Assembly: GCF_900101045.1 (NCBI RefSeq)
Contig: NZ_FNFN01000004.1
Location: 186,001-250,000 of the forward strand
Length of the DNA: 64,000 nucleotides
Reading direction: 5' to 3'
DNA from: Nocardioides sp. YR527
GTDB taxonomy: Bacteria > Actinomycetota > Actinomycetes > Propionibacteriales > Nocardioidaceae
This document shows, in pieces, positions 33,977-42,389 of the stretch. The notes below the pieces were generated by a model. That model made no database searches. It was not told the DNA's origin and was given only the letters and a program-made list of their open reading frames with translations. The position numbers were made by a program, and so were the translations under genes. The first letter of the stretch is position 1. Every line of letters begins with the position of its first letter.

Positions 33977-35485
33977 TCAGGAGCGGGCGTGGTTGTGCAT
34001 GACGTGCTTGGTGCGGGAGTAGTCGTCGAGGGCGTAGAGGGAGAGGTCGCGGCCGTAGCCGGACCCCTTGAAGCCGCCCCAGGGGACCTCGTTGGCGAGG
34101 ACGAGGTGGGCGTTGACCCACACCGTTCCGGCGTCGAGCCTGCGGACGACGTCGTGGCCGCGGCGGCCGCTCTCGGTCCAGACGGAGGCGGAGAGGCCGA
34201 GCGGGGTGTCGTTCGCGCGGCGGATCGCCTCGTCCTCGGTGGAGAAGGTCTCGACGGTCACGACGGGCCCGAAGATCTCGTCCCGGGCGCATTCGGCACC
34301 CTCCGGTACGTCGACGAGGACCGTCGGGGCGATGAAGTAGCCGGTCCCTTCGAGGGCGGCGCCGCCCACGGTGGCGCGGACACCGGCTTCCGCGGCACGC
34401 GAGAGGAAGCCGGTGACCCGGTCGTAGTGCGCCCTGGAGACCAGCGGACCGACCTCGACGTCGTCGCCCGCGCCGGGCTGGCCGACGACGATCTGCTGCA
34501 CCTGCGCGGTGAAGAGGGCGACGAACTCGTCGGCGACCGACTCCTCGACCAGGACCCGGCACGCCGCGCCGCACTCCTGTCCGGAGTTGTAGAAGCCGGC
34601 GACGCGCAGCGCCTCGGCGGTCGCCTTCAGGTTGGCGTCGGCGAAGACGACGACGGGTGCCTTGCCGCCGAGTTCGAGGTGTACGCGCTTGAGGCTCTCG
34701 GCCGCCCCGCGTGCCACCGCGCGTCCGCTGTTGACCGATCCGGTCAGGGCGACCATGTCGACCTCCGGGTGGGCGGTCAGGCCGGCTCCGACGACGGGGC
34801 CGAGGCCGGTGACGACGTTGAGGACGCCTGCGGGGACGATGTCGGCCAGCAGTTCGGCGAGCTTCAGCGTGGACAGCGGGGTCTGCTCCGAGGGCTTGAT
34901 GACCAGCGTGTTGCCCGCGGCCAGGATCGGGGCGATCTTCCAGGCCGCCATGAGCAGCGGGTAGTTCCACGGCGTCACCACCCCGACCACACCGAGCGGC
35001 TCGCGCAGGATCAGGGAGAGGTGGTCCTCGGCGTACTCTCCGGCGGCCATCGACGTCGTCGCCCGCAGCGCGCCCGCCATGAAGCGGAAGGTGTCGACGG
35101 TGCCGTCGACGTCGTCCTGGGCGACCGAGAGTGGCTTGCCGGTGTTGGCGGACTCGAGGCGTACGAGGACCTCGGCGTGCTCGGCGATCCGGTCGGCGAC
35201 CCGGTGGAGCAGCTCCGAGCGGGCCTTGGGCAGGAGCGCACCCCACGCCGGCTGGGCGGCCCGCGCGGCGGTCACCGCGCGGTCTACGTCGTCCGCGGTG
35301 CCGTTCGCCACCTGGGTGATGACACGCTCGGTCGAGGGGTCCACGACCTCGGTCGTGTCGGCCGCCTCCGACGTCACGAACGAGCCGTCGATGAAGTGTC
35401 CGGCCGGCGGGAGATCTGCGGGAGTGAGCAGGCTGTCGCCGGTGGCGCGCTGGACGGTGGCGGGCTTCAGGTCGGTCAGGGTCAT
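33977..35485 (-). CDS. Aldehyde dehydrogenase (aminobutyraldehyde/betaine aldehyde type)
   Basis: 502 residues, ALDH superfamily: VTPWNYPLLMAAWKIAPILA, ALTGSVNSGRAVARGAAESL, general base Glu in HLELGGKAPV, catalytic Cys in YNSGQECGAACRVLV, and EIFGPVVTVETF. It oxidises an aldehyde to acid with NAD(P)+; sequence features suggest amine-derived aldehydes. Start is ATG 35485, since the sequence upstream (MICDHNLRCDQPHSSDDES) is not family-like. A 25-bp palindrome lies 45-69 bp upstream. Divergent from putP, so linked to amine or proline catabolism. Confidence 0.88.
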   Translation of the reverse strand: MTLTDLKPATVQRATGDSLLTPADLPPAGHFIDGSFVTSEAADTTEVVDPSTERVITQVANGTADDVDRAVTAARAAQPAWGALLPKARSELLHRVADRIAEHAEVLVRLESANTGKPLSVAQDDVDGTVDTFRFMAGALRATTSMAAGEYAEDHLSLILREPLGVVGVVTPWNYPLLMAAWKIAPILAAGNTLVIKPSEQTPLSTLKLAELLADIVPAGVLNVVTGLGPVVGAGLTAHPEVDMVALTGSVNSGRAVARGAAESLKRVHLELGGKAPVVVFADANLKATAEALRVAGFYNSGQECGAACRVLVEESVADEFVALFTAQVQQIVVGQPGAGDDVEVGPLVSRAHYDRVTGFLSRAAEAGVRATVGGAALEGTGYFIAPTVLVDVPEGAECARDEIFGPVVTVETFSTEDEAIRRANDTPLGLSASVWTESGRRGHDVVRRLDAGTVWVNAHLVLANEVPWGGFKGSGYGRDLSLYALDDYSRTKHVMHNHARS

Positions 35486-35529
35486 CGGATCGCTTTCGTC
35501 GTCGGAAGAGTGGGGCTGATCACACCGTA

Positions 35530-35554
35530 GATTGTGATCACAGATCACACAATC
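35530..35554. promoter_or_regulatory. GntR-like palindromic operator candidate
   Basis: GATTGTG and CACAATC arms bracket an inner TGATC-ACA-GATCA repeat over 25 bp, in the aldehyde dehydrogenase/putP spacer. GntR-family sites commonly carry TNGT...ACNA arms. No GntR gene is in the window. Confidence 0.5.
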
Positions 35555-35649
35555 GGGTGTCCAACCTCCGAGCGGGCGGCGATCGCAGGCAAACGCGGTC
35601 TACGGGTTAGGTTCTGCGGCGGCATTTCCCCGATCTTGGAGTTCTCTCG

Positions 35650-37158
35650 ATGTCAGACCTGACCTATCAAATGCTGGCGTTGGTGGCCTATATGGTCGCC
35701 ATGCTCGGCATCGGCGCCTGGGCGTACCGGCGCACCTCGAACCTCGACGACTACATGCTGGGCGGGCGCGATCTCGGCCCGATGGTGAGTGCGTTGAGCG
35801 CGGGTGCCTCCGACATGTCGGGGTGGTTGCTCATGGGCCTGCCCGGCGCGATCTACGCGACCGGGCTGATGGAGGGCTGGATCGCTGTCGGTCTGACCGT
35901 CGGCGCCTGGCTCAACTGGAAGGTCGTGGCGCCGCGACTGCGGACCTACACCGAGGTCTCGGGCGACTCGATCACCGTGCCCAGCTTCCTGGAGAACCGG
36001 CTCAAGGACACCTCGCGGCTGCTGCGGATGGCCTCCGGGGCCGTCATCCTGGTGTTCTTCACCTTCTACGTCTCCTCGGGCATGGTCGCCGGCGGCGTCT
36101 TCTTCGAGAGCTCCTTCGGCACGGACTTCCACACCGGCATGCTCGTGGTCGCCGGGGTCGTGGTGGCGTACACGCTCTTCGGCGGCTTCCTCGCGGTCTC
36201 CTACACCGACTTCGTGCAGGGTGCGATCATGCTGCTCGCGCTGGTACTGGTGCCCGTCGTGGGTGTCTTCGTGACCGGTGGCCCCGCCGAGACCCTGGAC
36301 AGCATCCGCGCCGTCGACCCCTCGCGGCTGAGCATGACCGAGGGCGCCACCGCCCTCGGCGTCATCTCGGCGGTCGCGTGGGGCCTGGGCTACTTCGGCC
36401 AGCCGCACATCATCGTCCGGTTCATGGCCCTGCGTACGGCGGGGGAGGCCGCCTCCGCGCGGCGGATCGGCATCGGCTGGATGCTGCTGAGCCTCTTCGG
36501 CGCGGTCGGCACCGCCCTGGTCGGCATCGCCTACTACCAGCAGAACCCCGGCGAGAAGCTCGACGACCCGGAGGCGGTCTTCATCGTCCTGGGCCAGATC
36601 TTCTTCCACCCGCTGGTGGCGGGCATCATGCTGGCCGCGGTGCTCGCCGCGATCATGAGCACCATCTCCTCCCAGCTCCTGGTGACCTCCTCGGCGCTGG
36701 TCGAGGACCTCTACAAGGCGGTCTTCAAGAACGACGCCTCCGACCGCCAGCTGGTCCTGTTCGGCCGGCTCGCGGTGCTCGGGATCGCGATCGTGGCTGC
36801 CGTCCTGGCGTGGCCGAAGAGCGGCACGGTGCTCGACCTGGTCGCGTACGCCTGGGCCGGCTTCGGTGCCTCCTTCGGCCCGATCATCCTGCTGGCGCTG
36901 TGGTGGCGGAAGCTCACCGCGGCCGGCGCGCTGGCTGGTCTGGTCGTCGGTGCCGTCACCGTCGTGGTGTGGGGCAACATCGACGCGCTCAGCTCGCAGA
37001 TGTACGAGATCGTGCCGGGCTTCGCTCTGAACGCGATCGTCGCGGTGGTGGTCAGCCTCGCCACCTACAAGGAGAACCCGGACATCGAGGCCGAGTTCGA
37101 CGAGGCGATCCGGCTGCTGGACCCTGCCGGATCGCGCGAGGAGCCGGCGCGGGTCTGA
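35650..37158 (+). CDS. putP: Sodium/proline symporter PutP
   Basis: 502 residues with about 13 membrane segments, SSS family. Conserved: LDDYMLGGRDLGPMVSALSA, GASDMSGWLLMGLPGAIYAT, VAPRLRTYTEVSGDSITVP, SYTDFVQGAIMLLALV, and ISSQLLVTSSALVEDLYKAV. The Na+-coordinating region SGWLLMGLP is kept, as in PutP. Divergent from the aldehyde dehydrogenase; a palindrome lies between them. A terminator hairpin follows. Confidence 0.92.
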   Translation: MSDLTYQMLALVAYMVAMLGIGAWAYRRTSNLDDYMLGGRDLGPMVSALSAGASDMSGWLLMGLPGAIYATGLMEGWIAVGLTVGAWLNWKVVAPRLRTYTEVSGDSITVPSFLENRLKDTSRLLRMASGAVILVFFTFYVSSGMVAGGVFFESSFGTDFHTGMLVVAGVVVAYTLFGGFLAVSYTDFVQGAIMLLALVLVPVVGVFVTGGPAETLDSIRAVDPSRLSMTEGATALGVISAVAWGLGYFGQPHIIVRFMALRTAGEAASARRIGIGWMLLSLFGAVGTALVGIAYYQQNPGEKLDDPEAVFIVLGQIFFHPLVAGIMLAAVLAAIMSTISSQLLVTSSALVEDLYKAVFKNDASDRQLVLFGRLAVLGIAIVAAVLAWPKSGTVLDLVAYAWAGFGASFGPIILLALWWRKLTAAGALAGLVVGAVTVVVWGNIDALSSQMYEIVPGFALNAIVAVVVSLATYKENPDIEAEFDEAIRLLDPAGSREEPARV

Positions 37159-37167
37159 TCCGACGGA

Positions 37168-37197
37168 CCCGGGATCTCGGGAAACCATGATCCCGGG
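37168..37197 (+). terminator. Terminator hairpin after putP
   Basis: CCCGGGATC (37168-37176) pairs perfectly with GATCCCGGG (37189-37197) across a 12-nt loop, 10 bp after the putP stop. Confidence 0.6.
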
Positions 37198-37227
37198 CCC
37201 GATGGCTTAAGGTTGGTCTCGTTGAAG

Positions 37228-37352
37228 GGACGGCTCTGTAAGCCGTCCTGGCCGCACACCACGTTGCGGCTTGTATCTCTTATCTGGTTTTCGGTTCGCT
37301 GGACATCAGCACAGATGGATGTCTTCAGCGGCTAGGGGCACGGTGTCCCTAG
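37228..37352 (+). promoter_or_regulatory. Structured 5' leader of the cold-shock gene
   Basis: Two perfect hairpins lie before the start codon: GGACGGCT/AGCCGTCC (37228-37235, 37241-37248) and CTAGGG/CCCTAG (37332-37337, 37347-37352). Long folded leaders are usual for cspA mRNAs and control their translation with temperature. The promoter is not located. Confidence 0.45.
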
Positions 37353-37373
37353 CACCGAACAGAGGAAAAGATC

Positions 37374-37577
37374 ATGGCTCAGGGAACCGTCAAGTGGTTC
37401 AACGCTGACAAGGGCTTCGGCTTCATCGCGCAGGACGGCGGCGGTGAGGACGTGTTCGTTCACTTCTCCGCCATCCAGGGCAACGGCTACAAGTCGCTCG
37501 ACGAGAACCAGAAGGTCGAGTTCGACGTCACCGCCGGCCCCAAGGGCCCGCAGGCTGAGAACGTCCGCGTCTCCTGA
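37374..37577 (+). CDS. cspA: Cold-shock protein (CspA family)
   Basis: 67 residues, one cold-shock domain. RNP-1 [10 protein letters not shown] and RNP-2 DVFVHFSAI bind single-stranded RNA or DNA; it begins [16 protein letters not shown]. It melts mRNA structure. GAGGAAAAG lies 6-8 nt before ATG. A long leader and a perfect downstream terminator mark a monocistronic unit. Confidence 0.97.
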   Translation: MAQGTVKWFNADKGFGFIAQDGGGEDVFVHFSAIQGNGYKSLDENQKVEFDVTAGPKGPQAENVRVS

Positions 37578-37582
37578 TTGAC

Positions 37583-37624
37583 CACGAAGTGCCCCGACCG
37601 CAGCTGCGGTCGGGGCACTTCGTG
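37583..37624 (+). terminator. Terminator after cspA
   Basis: A perfect 21-bp inverted repeat (37583-37603, 37604-37624), 6 bp after the cspA stop. It likely also serves the converging YciI-like gene. Confidence 0.9.
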
Positions 37625-37637
37625 CGTGTGGGGCCGC

Positions 37638-38183
37638 TTATGCGGGGCGCCCGCCGAAGTCCCACTGGTGGACCTCGATCGTCGTGAAGCGAGCGGGGGA
37701 GAGGGCTCTGTGTGCGTCGTCCGCCGAAGCGGCCGCGAGCAGCACTGCCGCTCCGACCACCACGGCTCCGTCGTCGGACAGGAGCGGTCCGCAGGCGATC
37801 AGCTCCTCGCCGTCGGGCAGATCGATGTCGTCCGTCGTCGGTTCGCAGAAGCCGAGGACGAGGTAGCGGGTGTCGTCCGGCCGGCTGTCGCCGAAGTCCC
37901 ACATGGTGCGACCGAGCGTGTTGCGCCACCGCCGCAGCAGCACGTCGCGGTAGGCGCCGGCCTGGTAGCCGGGTTCCTCGAAGGCGAACGCGCGAGCCGC
38001 GGTGGTGTCGGGAAGGTCGAGGATGTGCACGCTCCCGGTCAGGGTCTCGTCGTCGGTGAACGTCGGTCCTCGGGCGATCATCGTCGCCGCGAACCGGTCC
38101 ATGTAGCTCCAATGCTCCTCCACCATCTGGGTGCGCAACGGTGTCGACCCCGGGCGGTCGCGGTGGTAGCAGAAGAACTCCAT
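37638..38183 (-). CDS. YciI-like protein
   Basis: 181 residues with two YciI-like halves: MEFFCYHRDRPGSTPLRTQM, HWSYMDRFAATMIARGPTFT with SVHILDLPDTTAARAFAFEE, and a second copy ending around ALSPARFTTIEVHQWDFGG. The His-Asp pair of YciI is present in EEHWSYMDRF. YciI proteins are small ferredoxin-like-fold enzymes of unclear role. The ATG at 38183 is the family start; longer frames upstream are antisense to the DUF309 gene. Confidence 0.8.
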   Translation of the reverse strand: MEFFCYHRDRPGSTPLRTQMVEEHWSYMDRFAATMIARGPTFTDDETLTGSVHILDLPDTTAARAFAFEEPGYQAGAYRDVLLRRWRNTLGRTMWDFGDSRPDDTRYLVLGFCEPTTDDIDLPDGEELIACGPLLSDDGAVVVGAAVLLAAASADDAHRALSPARFTTIEVHQWDFGGRPA

Positions 38184-38265
38184 GGGCTGAGACTCACCGG
38201 CCCCGCCGTCCCGCGCAATCGGATATCTCGGCGGGTCCGTAGGGTGGGAGCCGAGGAGGGCTGAC

Positions 38266-38679
38266 ATGGATCGCGACCGGAACGAGCAGGGACGGGCACA
38301 GCAGGCACGACCCCGCGACGCGCTCGGCCGCCCGCTGCCGTACGGCGAGGTCGGTGTCGGGCCCATCTCCGAGGAGCCGCTCCCGCCGGCGGAGACCCTG
38401 GCGTACGCCCGCAGGCTGCTGGACGAGGGGCGCCCCTTCGCCGCCCACGAGGCCCTCGAGGTCCGGTGGAAGTCGTGCCCGGAGGAGGAGCGCGAGCTGT
38501 GGCAGGGCCTCGCCCAGCTGTGCGTCGGCCTGACCCATCACGAGCGCGGCAACGCCGTCGGTGCCGCGCGACTGATCGAGCGGGCGGCGCGGCGGCTGGA
38601 GACGTACGAGCGGGGCGATGGCCCGACGTACGGGCTCGACCTCGGAGCGCTCGTCGCGTGTGCCCGAGACCGGGTATAG
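38266..38679 (+). CDS. DUF309-domain protein
   Basis: 137 residues, all-helical. The family core is ARRLLDEGRPFAAHEALEVR with EERELWQGLAQLCVGLTHHE and ERGNAVGAARLIERAARRLE: the H-E and H-H pairs suggest metal binding. GAGGAGGG lies upstream of ATG. Function unknown. Probably transcribed alone. Confidence 0.85.
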   Translation: MDRDRNEQGRAQQARPRDALGRPLPYGEVGVGPISEEPLPPAETLAYARRLLDEGRPFAAHEALEVRWKSCPEEERELWQGLAQLCVGLTHHERGNAVGAARLIERAARRLETYERGDGPTYGLDLGALVACARDRV

Positions 38680-38729
38680 CTCCATCTGCCTATTGACCCT
38701 GAACCTCGGCGCCGTGCTTGGGTGGAGAT

Positions 38730-40103
38730 ATGAGCCGCACGGTCGAGGTCGACTATCTCGTGGTGGGTGCCGGCGCCATGGGGATGGCGTTCACGGACGC
38801 TCTGATCGACCACGCCGACGTGCGGGTGGCGCTGGTCGACCGGCGCCACGGTGTCAGCGGGCACTGGCTGGAGGCGTACCCGTTCGTCCGTCTGCATCAG
38901 GCCTCCGCCTTCTACGGCGTCGCCTCGACCCTGCTCGGTGGCGGGCAGCTGCAGCAGCGCGGACCCGAGGAGGGCCTTCAGGAGCGGGCCAACCAGCCGG
39001 AGATCTGCGCCTACTACGCGCGGATCCTCGAGCGGATGGTGGAGTCGGGCAACGTCGAGTTCTTCTCCAACAGCGACTACGTCGGTGACGGCACCGTCGT
39101 CTCGCGCATCTCCGGCGAGCGGCTCGAGATGCCCGGCGCCCGGATCGTCGATGCCCGCTACCTGGCCCCCAGCATCCCGGCCGAGAAGCCGACGCCGTTC
39201 GGGGTCGCCGACGGCGCCCGTGTGCTGCCGGTCAACGATCTCGCTCGGCTCGAGGAGACGCCGAGCCAGTATGTCGTCGTCGGCTCCGGCAAGACCGCGA
39301 CCGACGCGTGCATCTGGCTGCTGGCGCATGGCGTCGACCCCGACGCGATCTGCTGGGTGCGGCCACGTGACCCGTGGATGCTCAACCGTGCCCTCATCCA
39401 GCCGGATCCCGCGATCTTCCTCGGCATGGCCGCCGACACCATGCAGGTCGCCGAGAAGTCGACCTCGCCCGAGGACCTGTTCCTCGGGCTCGAGGACGCC
39501 GGCATCATGCTCCGCATCGACCGGTCGGTCATGCCGACGATGGCCAAGGCGCCGACGCTGGCGACGTGGGAGCTCGAGAAGCTGCGTACGGTCGAGAACG
39601 TCGTACGCCGCGGCCACATCCAGCAGGTCGACCGCGGGTCCCTCACCTTCGTCGACGGATCCGTCGCCGTCGCCGAGGACGCCCTCGTCGTGCACTGTGC
39701 CGCGGACGGCCTGAAGTATCCGCCCCTGCTCCCGGTCTGGCGCCCCGAGGCGATCACGCTGCAGCCGATCCGTGCCGGCTTCCCCTGCTTCGGCGCCGCG
39801 GTCACCGGCTACGTCGAGGCCACCCGCGACACCGACGCCCAGAAGAACCGGCTCTGCCCGCCGAGTCCGTTCCCGGACTCGATGGCGACCTGGGCGCTGA
39901 TGAACCTCCTGGGCACCCAGGCGGCCATGTCGTTCTCGTCCGAGCCGGACATCAAGGCCTGGTCGGACGGGGTCGCGCTCAACCCGGCTCGGATCCCGCC
40001 CGGACATCCCGGATCCCCGGCCCTCGACGACGCGCGCGAGCGCCTGGCGAGGCACACCAAGCCCGCGCTCGCCCGGCTCGCTGAGCTGGCCGGCTCGATC
40101 TGA
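38730..40103 (+). CDS. FAD/NAD(P)-binding oxidoreductase
   Basis: 457 residues. N-terminal FAD motif VVGAGAMGMAFTDALIDHAD, then RHGVSGHWLEAYPFVRLHQA, and YVVVGSGKTATDACIWLLAH for a second nucleotide. WVRPRDPWMLNRALIQPDPA follows. Resembles flavin monooxygenase-like actinobacterial proteins of unknown substrate, with the internal second Rossmann motif as in FMO/Baeyer-Villiger types. ATG 38730 follows GGTGGAGAT. Converges with the propeller gene, 19 bp apart. Confidence 0.75.
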   Translation: MSRTVEVDYLVVGAGAMGMAFTDALIDHADVRVALVDRRHGVSGHWLEAYPFVRLHQASAFYGVASTLLGGGQLQQRGPEEGLQERANQPEICAYYARILERMVESGNVEFFSNSDYVGDGTVVSRISGERLEMPGARIVDARYLAPSIPAEKPTPFGVADGARVLPVNDLARLEETPSQYVVVGSGKTATDACIWLLAHGVDPDAICWVRPRDPWMLNRALIQPDPAIFLGMAADTMQVAEKSTSPEDLFLGLEDAGIMLRIDRSVMPTMAKAPTLATWELEKLRTVENVVRRGHIQQVDRGSLTFVDGSVAVAEDALVVHCAADGLKYPPLLPVWRPEAITLQPIRAGFPCFGAAVTGYVEATRDTDAQKNRLCPPSPFPDSMATWALMNLLGTQAAMSFSSEPDIKAWSDGVALNPARIPPGHPGSPALDDARERLARHTKPALARLAELAGSI

Positions 40104-40122
40104 GCCGACGGGAGGGCTCGGG

Positions 40123-41340
40123 TCACTCGACCGGTGGGGGACAGGCGATGCGTACGAACTCGTCGTACTCGTGCGCGAGCTCGGTGGCGACCTCCGCGAG
40201 CTGAGCGAACCCGGCCTGGCTGGCGCTGCGGGCCTCGGCGTGCATGAGGGCGGCCGACTCCTTGTACTGCGAGCACAGGACTGCCAGCGGTTGGGGCGCG
40301 GGCAGCGACTCGGGCTCGTGCCGTTCCTCCTCCGGCAACGCCTCCCACTTCTGGTTGGCGGACTCGATGGCTGATCCCAGGCGATCCACCGGGTCGCGCG
40401 GGATGTTGGTCGTGTCCATCCTGCTGGCGGAGAAGCCGTTGCCGATCTGGTTGCCTTGATGGGGTCCGTCGAATCCCAACGACCCGGTTGGGTCCTGCTC
40501 GCCGTTGCCGCCGTAGCGGAGCCAGCGCAGGTCGCCGTTCGCGTCGACGAAGTAGAAGACGCGCGCAGGCGCTGCCTGACCCTCGAGGCCGGGGCGGTCG
40601 GTCAGCCCGCCGAACAGGTGGCGCACCGTGCCGAAGCCGTTGCCGATCTGATTGCCCGAGTTGTTCTCCGCGAACCCGTTCGTCCCGGACGGATCGAGTT
40701 CACCGTTGCCTGTGTAACGGAACCAGATCAGGTCGCCGTTGTCCCGGACCGCGATGAACGCGCCGTCGCCGACGCCCACGATGCGGCGGAAGCCGAGGAA
40801 GCCGTTGCCGATCTGGTTGCCCTGGTTGGGTCCGGGGAATCCGCGAACCCCGGTGGGGTCGTGCTCGCCGTGGCCCTCGTACCGGAACCAGAGCAGATCA
40901 CCGTTCTCGGCGACGGCGAAGATGGTCGTCGCCATGTTCTGTCCTTCACGGGGAGAGACGAACAGGTGGCGGAAGCTGTGGAAGCCGTTGCCGATCACGT
41001 TGGCGGGGTTGTTCTCCACGAAGCCGTTCGTTCCGGACGGGTCGTGCTCGCCCGCTCCGGTGTACCTGAACCAGGTGAGGTCTCCGTTCGGCGCGACCGC
41101 GAGGATGATGCCGTTGCCGCCGCCCAGGACGTGGAGGAAGTGGTCGAAGCCTCGGCCGATCTGGTTGCCCGAGCCGTTTCCCACGAAGCCGTTCGCGCCC
41201 GTCGGGTCCAGCTCGCCGAACCCGTCGTATCGGAAGTAGCGCAGAGCACCATCGTCCTCGACCGTGAAGAAGCGGCCGACGTGGGGGCGCGCGACGCCCG
41301 GGGGCGCGGTGCCGTTACCGGTGTAGAAGATGTGTCGCAT
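40123..41340 (-). CDS. Tachylectin-2-like five-bladed propeller protein with helical tail
   Basis: 405 residues. Five near-identical blades (about residues 30-290): each has GDLxWFRYxGxGExDPxG followed by a GNQIGNGF unit. Such GlcNAc-binding propellers are called tachylectin-2 type. The C-terminal 110 residues are helical (EALPEEERHEPESLPAPQP, LMHAEARSASQAGFAQLAEV) and Cys-containing (ACPPPVE). There is no signal peptide. A second protein with the same blade set is at 54350-56392. Probable sugar-binding; target unknown. Confidence 0.85.
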   Translation of the reverse strand: MRHIFYTGNGTAPPGVARPHVGRFFTVEDDGALRYFRYDGFGELDPTGANGFVGNGSGNQIGRGFDHFLHVLGGGNGIILAVAPNGDLTWFRYTGAGEHDPSGTNGFVENNPANVIGNGFHSFRHLFVSPREGQNMATTIFAVAENGDLLWFRYEGHGEHDPTGVRGFPGPNQGNQIGNGFLGFRRIVGVGDGAFIAVRDNGDLIWFRYTGNGELDPSGTNGFAENNSGNQIGNGFGTVRHLFGGLTDRPGLEGQAAPARVFYFVDANGDLRWLRYGGNGEQDPTGSLGFDGPHQGNQIGNGFSASRMDTTNIPRDPVDRLGSAIESANQKWEALPEEERHEPESLPAPQPLAVLCSQYKESAALMHAEARSASQAGFAQLAEVATELAHEYDEFVRIACPPPVE

Positions 41341-41426
41341 GGGTCGGCCTCCGATCGCCCGCTGCCTTCGCTCGTTCGTCAGCGTGTCAGTGGCGGCGCT
41401 CGTCGGCATCGCTCAGATCGAGGAAG

Positions 41427-41560
41427 TGTCGCTCCGGCGAGGTCAAGACCCTTGCCGGCCACTTCAACCCGATGAAGCCCTGGTTGAAGCGCCTCGCCGA
41501 GCACGGGCGCGAGGTCACGGTGGCGGGGCCGCCAGGGTTGGCGGCGGCCGCCCACACCAC
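41427..41560 (+). pseudogene. Glycosyltransferase family-1 N-terminal fragment
   Basis: The plus frame reading GEVKTLAGHFNPMKPWLKRL then AEHGREVTVAGPPGLAAAAH matches the GHxNPM...LAERGHEVTVA start of macrolide-type UDP-glycosyltransferases. No start codon or C-domain is present. It lies between converging and diverging unrelated genes, so it is a leftover of a lost gene. Confidence 0.5.
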
Positions 41561-41585
41561 CGAACGACGCCGGGACGCCGCTCGG

Positions 41586-42389
41586 TCAGACGAGCGCGTC
41601 CTTCAGCCGCGCGGCAAAGGCCTCCGGATGGTCCACGAAACCGGTGTGGTCGCCGGGGAACCGCGTCGCGGTGAGCCCGAGCCGAGCGGCGAGCGCCTCG
41701 GTCGTACGCTCGCACAGCTGACCGGCCGACTCCTCGCCGATGCCGAGGACGATCCGCGGGGCGCGGCGCAGCGCTTCCTCGTCCGGCTCCCACCGCACCG
41801 ACGCGGGCAGCTCGTCGGCGTACCAGAACGCCTCCTCCGCCAGGGCGCGCGAGCTGCGCTCGCCGCCGAACATGGCCTCGAGCATGCCGTCCGGCACGAC
41901 GATGTTCGCCTGCTCGAAGAACATGCCCCACGCGCCGATCACGTCGCCGTCGGCGTGACGACGCCTCATCGCGTCCGTCAGCGTGCGCTGCTGCTCCCGG
42001 TCGTCGAGAAGCTCCAGCAGCGGGGGCTCGTGCGCCACGACCGTCGTGGCGAGCTCGGGGTGCCGCTGGGCGAAGGCGAGGGCCGTCACGGCACCGCCGC
42101 TGGACCCGAGGATCGCGACGGGTCCGAGGCCCGTGCGGCGTACGAGCTCGGCGAGATCGTCCGCGCGCTGCTCGGGAGTGGAGCCGACGGACCGGTCGGC
42201 CAGGACGCTCCCGCCGTGGCCTCGGGGGTCGTGGGTGAGGACGGTGTGGCCGGTGGCCAGCGCCTCGGCGAGCGGCGCGAACTCCTCGGCGGTCATCGGC
42301 GATCCGACGAGCGCGATGGCAGGCCCGGATCCGCGGAGCTGGTAGCTCAGGCGTGTTTCGGGCAGGTCGATCTGGACGGGTGCGTGCAT
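41586..42389 (-). CDS. Alpha/beta hydrolase
   Basis: 267 residues: MHAPVQIDLPETRLSYQLRG then IALVGSPMTAEEFAPLAEAL, DPRGHGGSVLADRSVGSTPE, nucleophile VAILGSSGGAVTALAFAQ (Ser in GSSGG), His in GDHTGFVDHPEAFA. GAGGAGA lies upstream of ATG. Its start lies within the end of the MFS gene (43-bp overlap), so the two are coexpressed. Substrate unknown. Confidence 0.85.
   Translation of the reverse strand: MHAPVQIDLPETRLSYQLRGSGPAIALVGSPMTAEEFAPLAEALATGHTVLTHDPRGHGGSVLADRSVGSTPEQRADDLAELVRRTGLGPVAILGSSGGAVTALAFAQRHPELATTVVAHEPPLLELLDDREQQRTLTDAMRRRHADGDVIGAWGMFFEQANIVVPDGMLEAMFGGERSSRALAEEAFWYADELPASVRWEPDEEALRRAPRIVLGIGEESAGQLCERTTEALAARLGLTATRFPGDHTGFVDHPEAFAARLKDALV

Noticed and set aside
36711..37064. 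Antisense open frame inside putP
   Set aside because: Low-complexity and without family features; putP is strongly supported.
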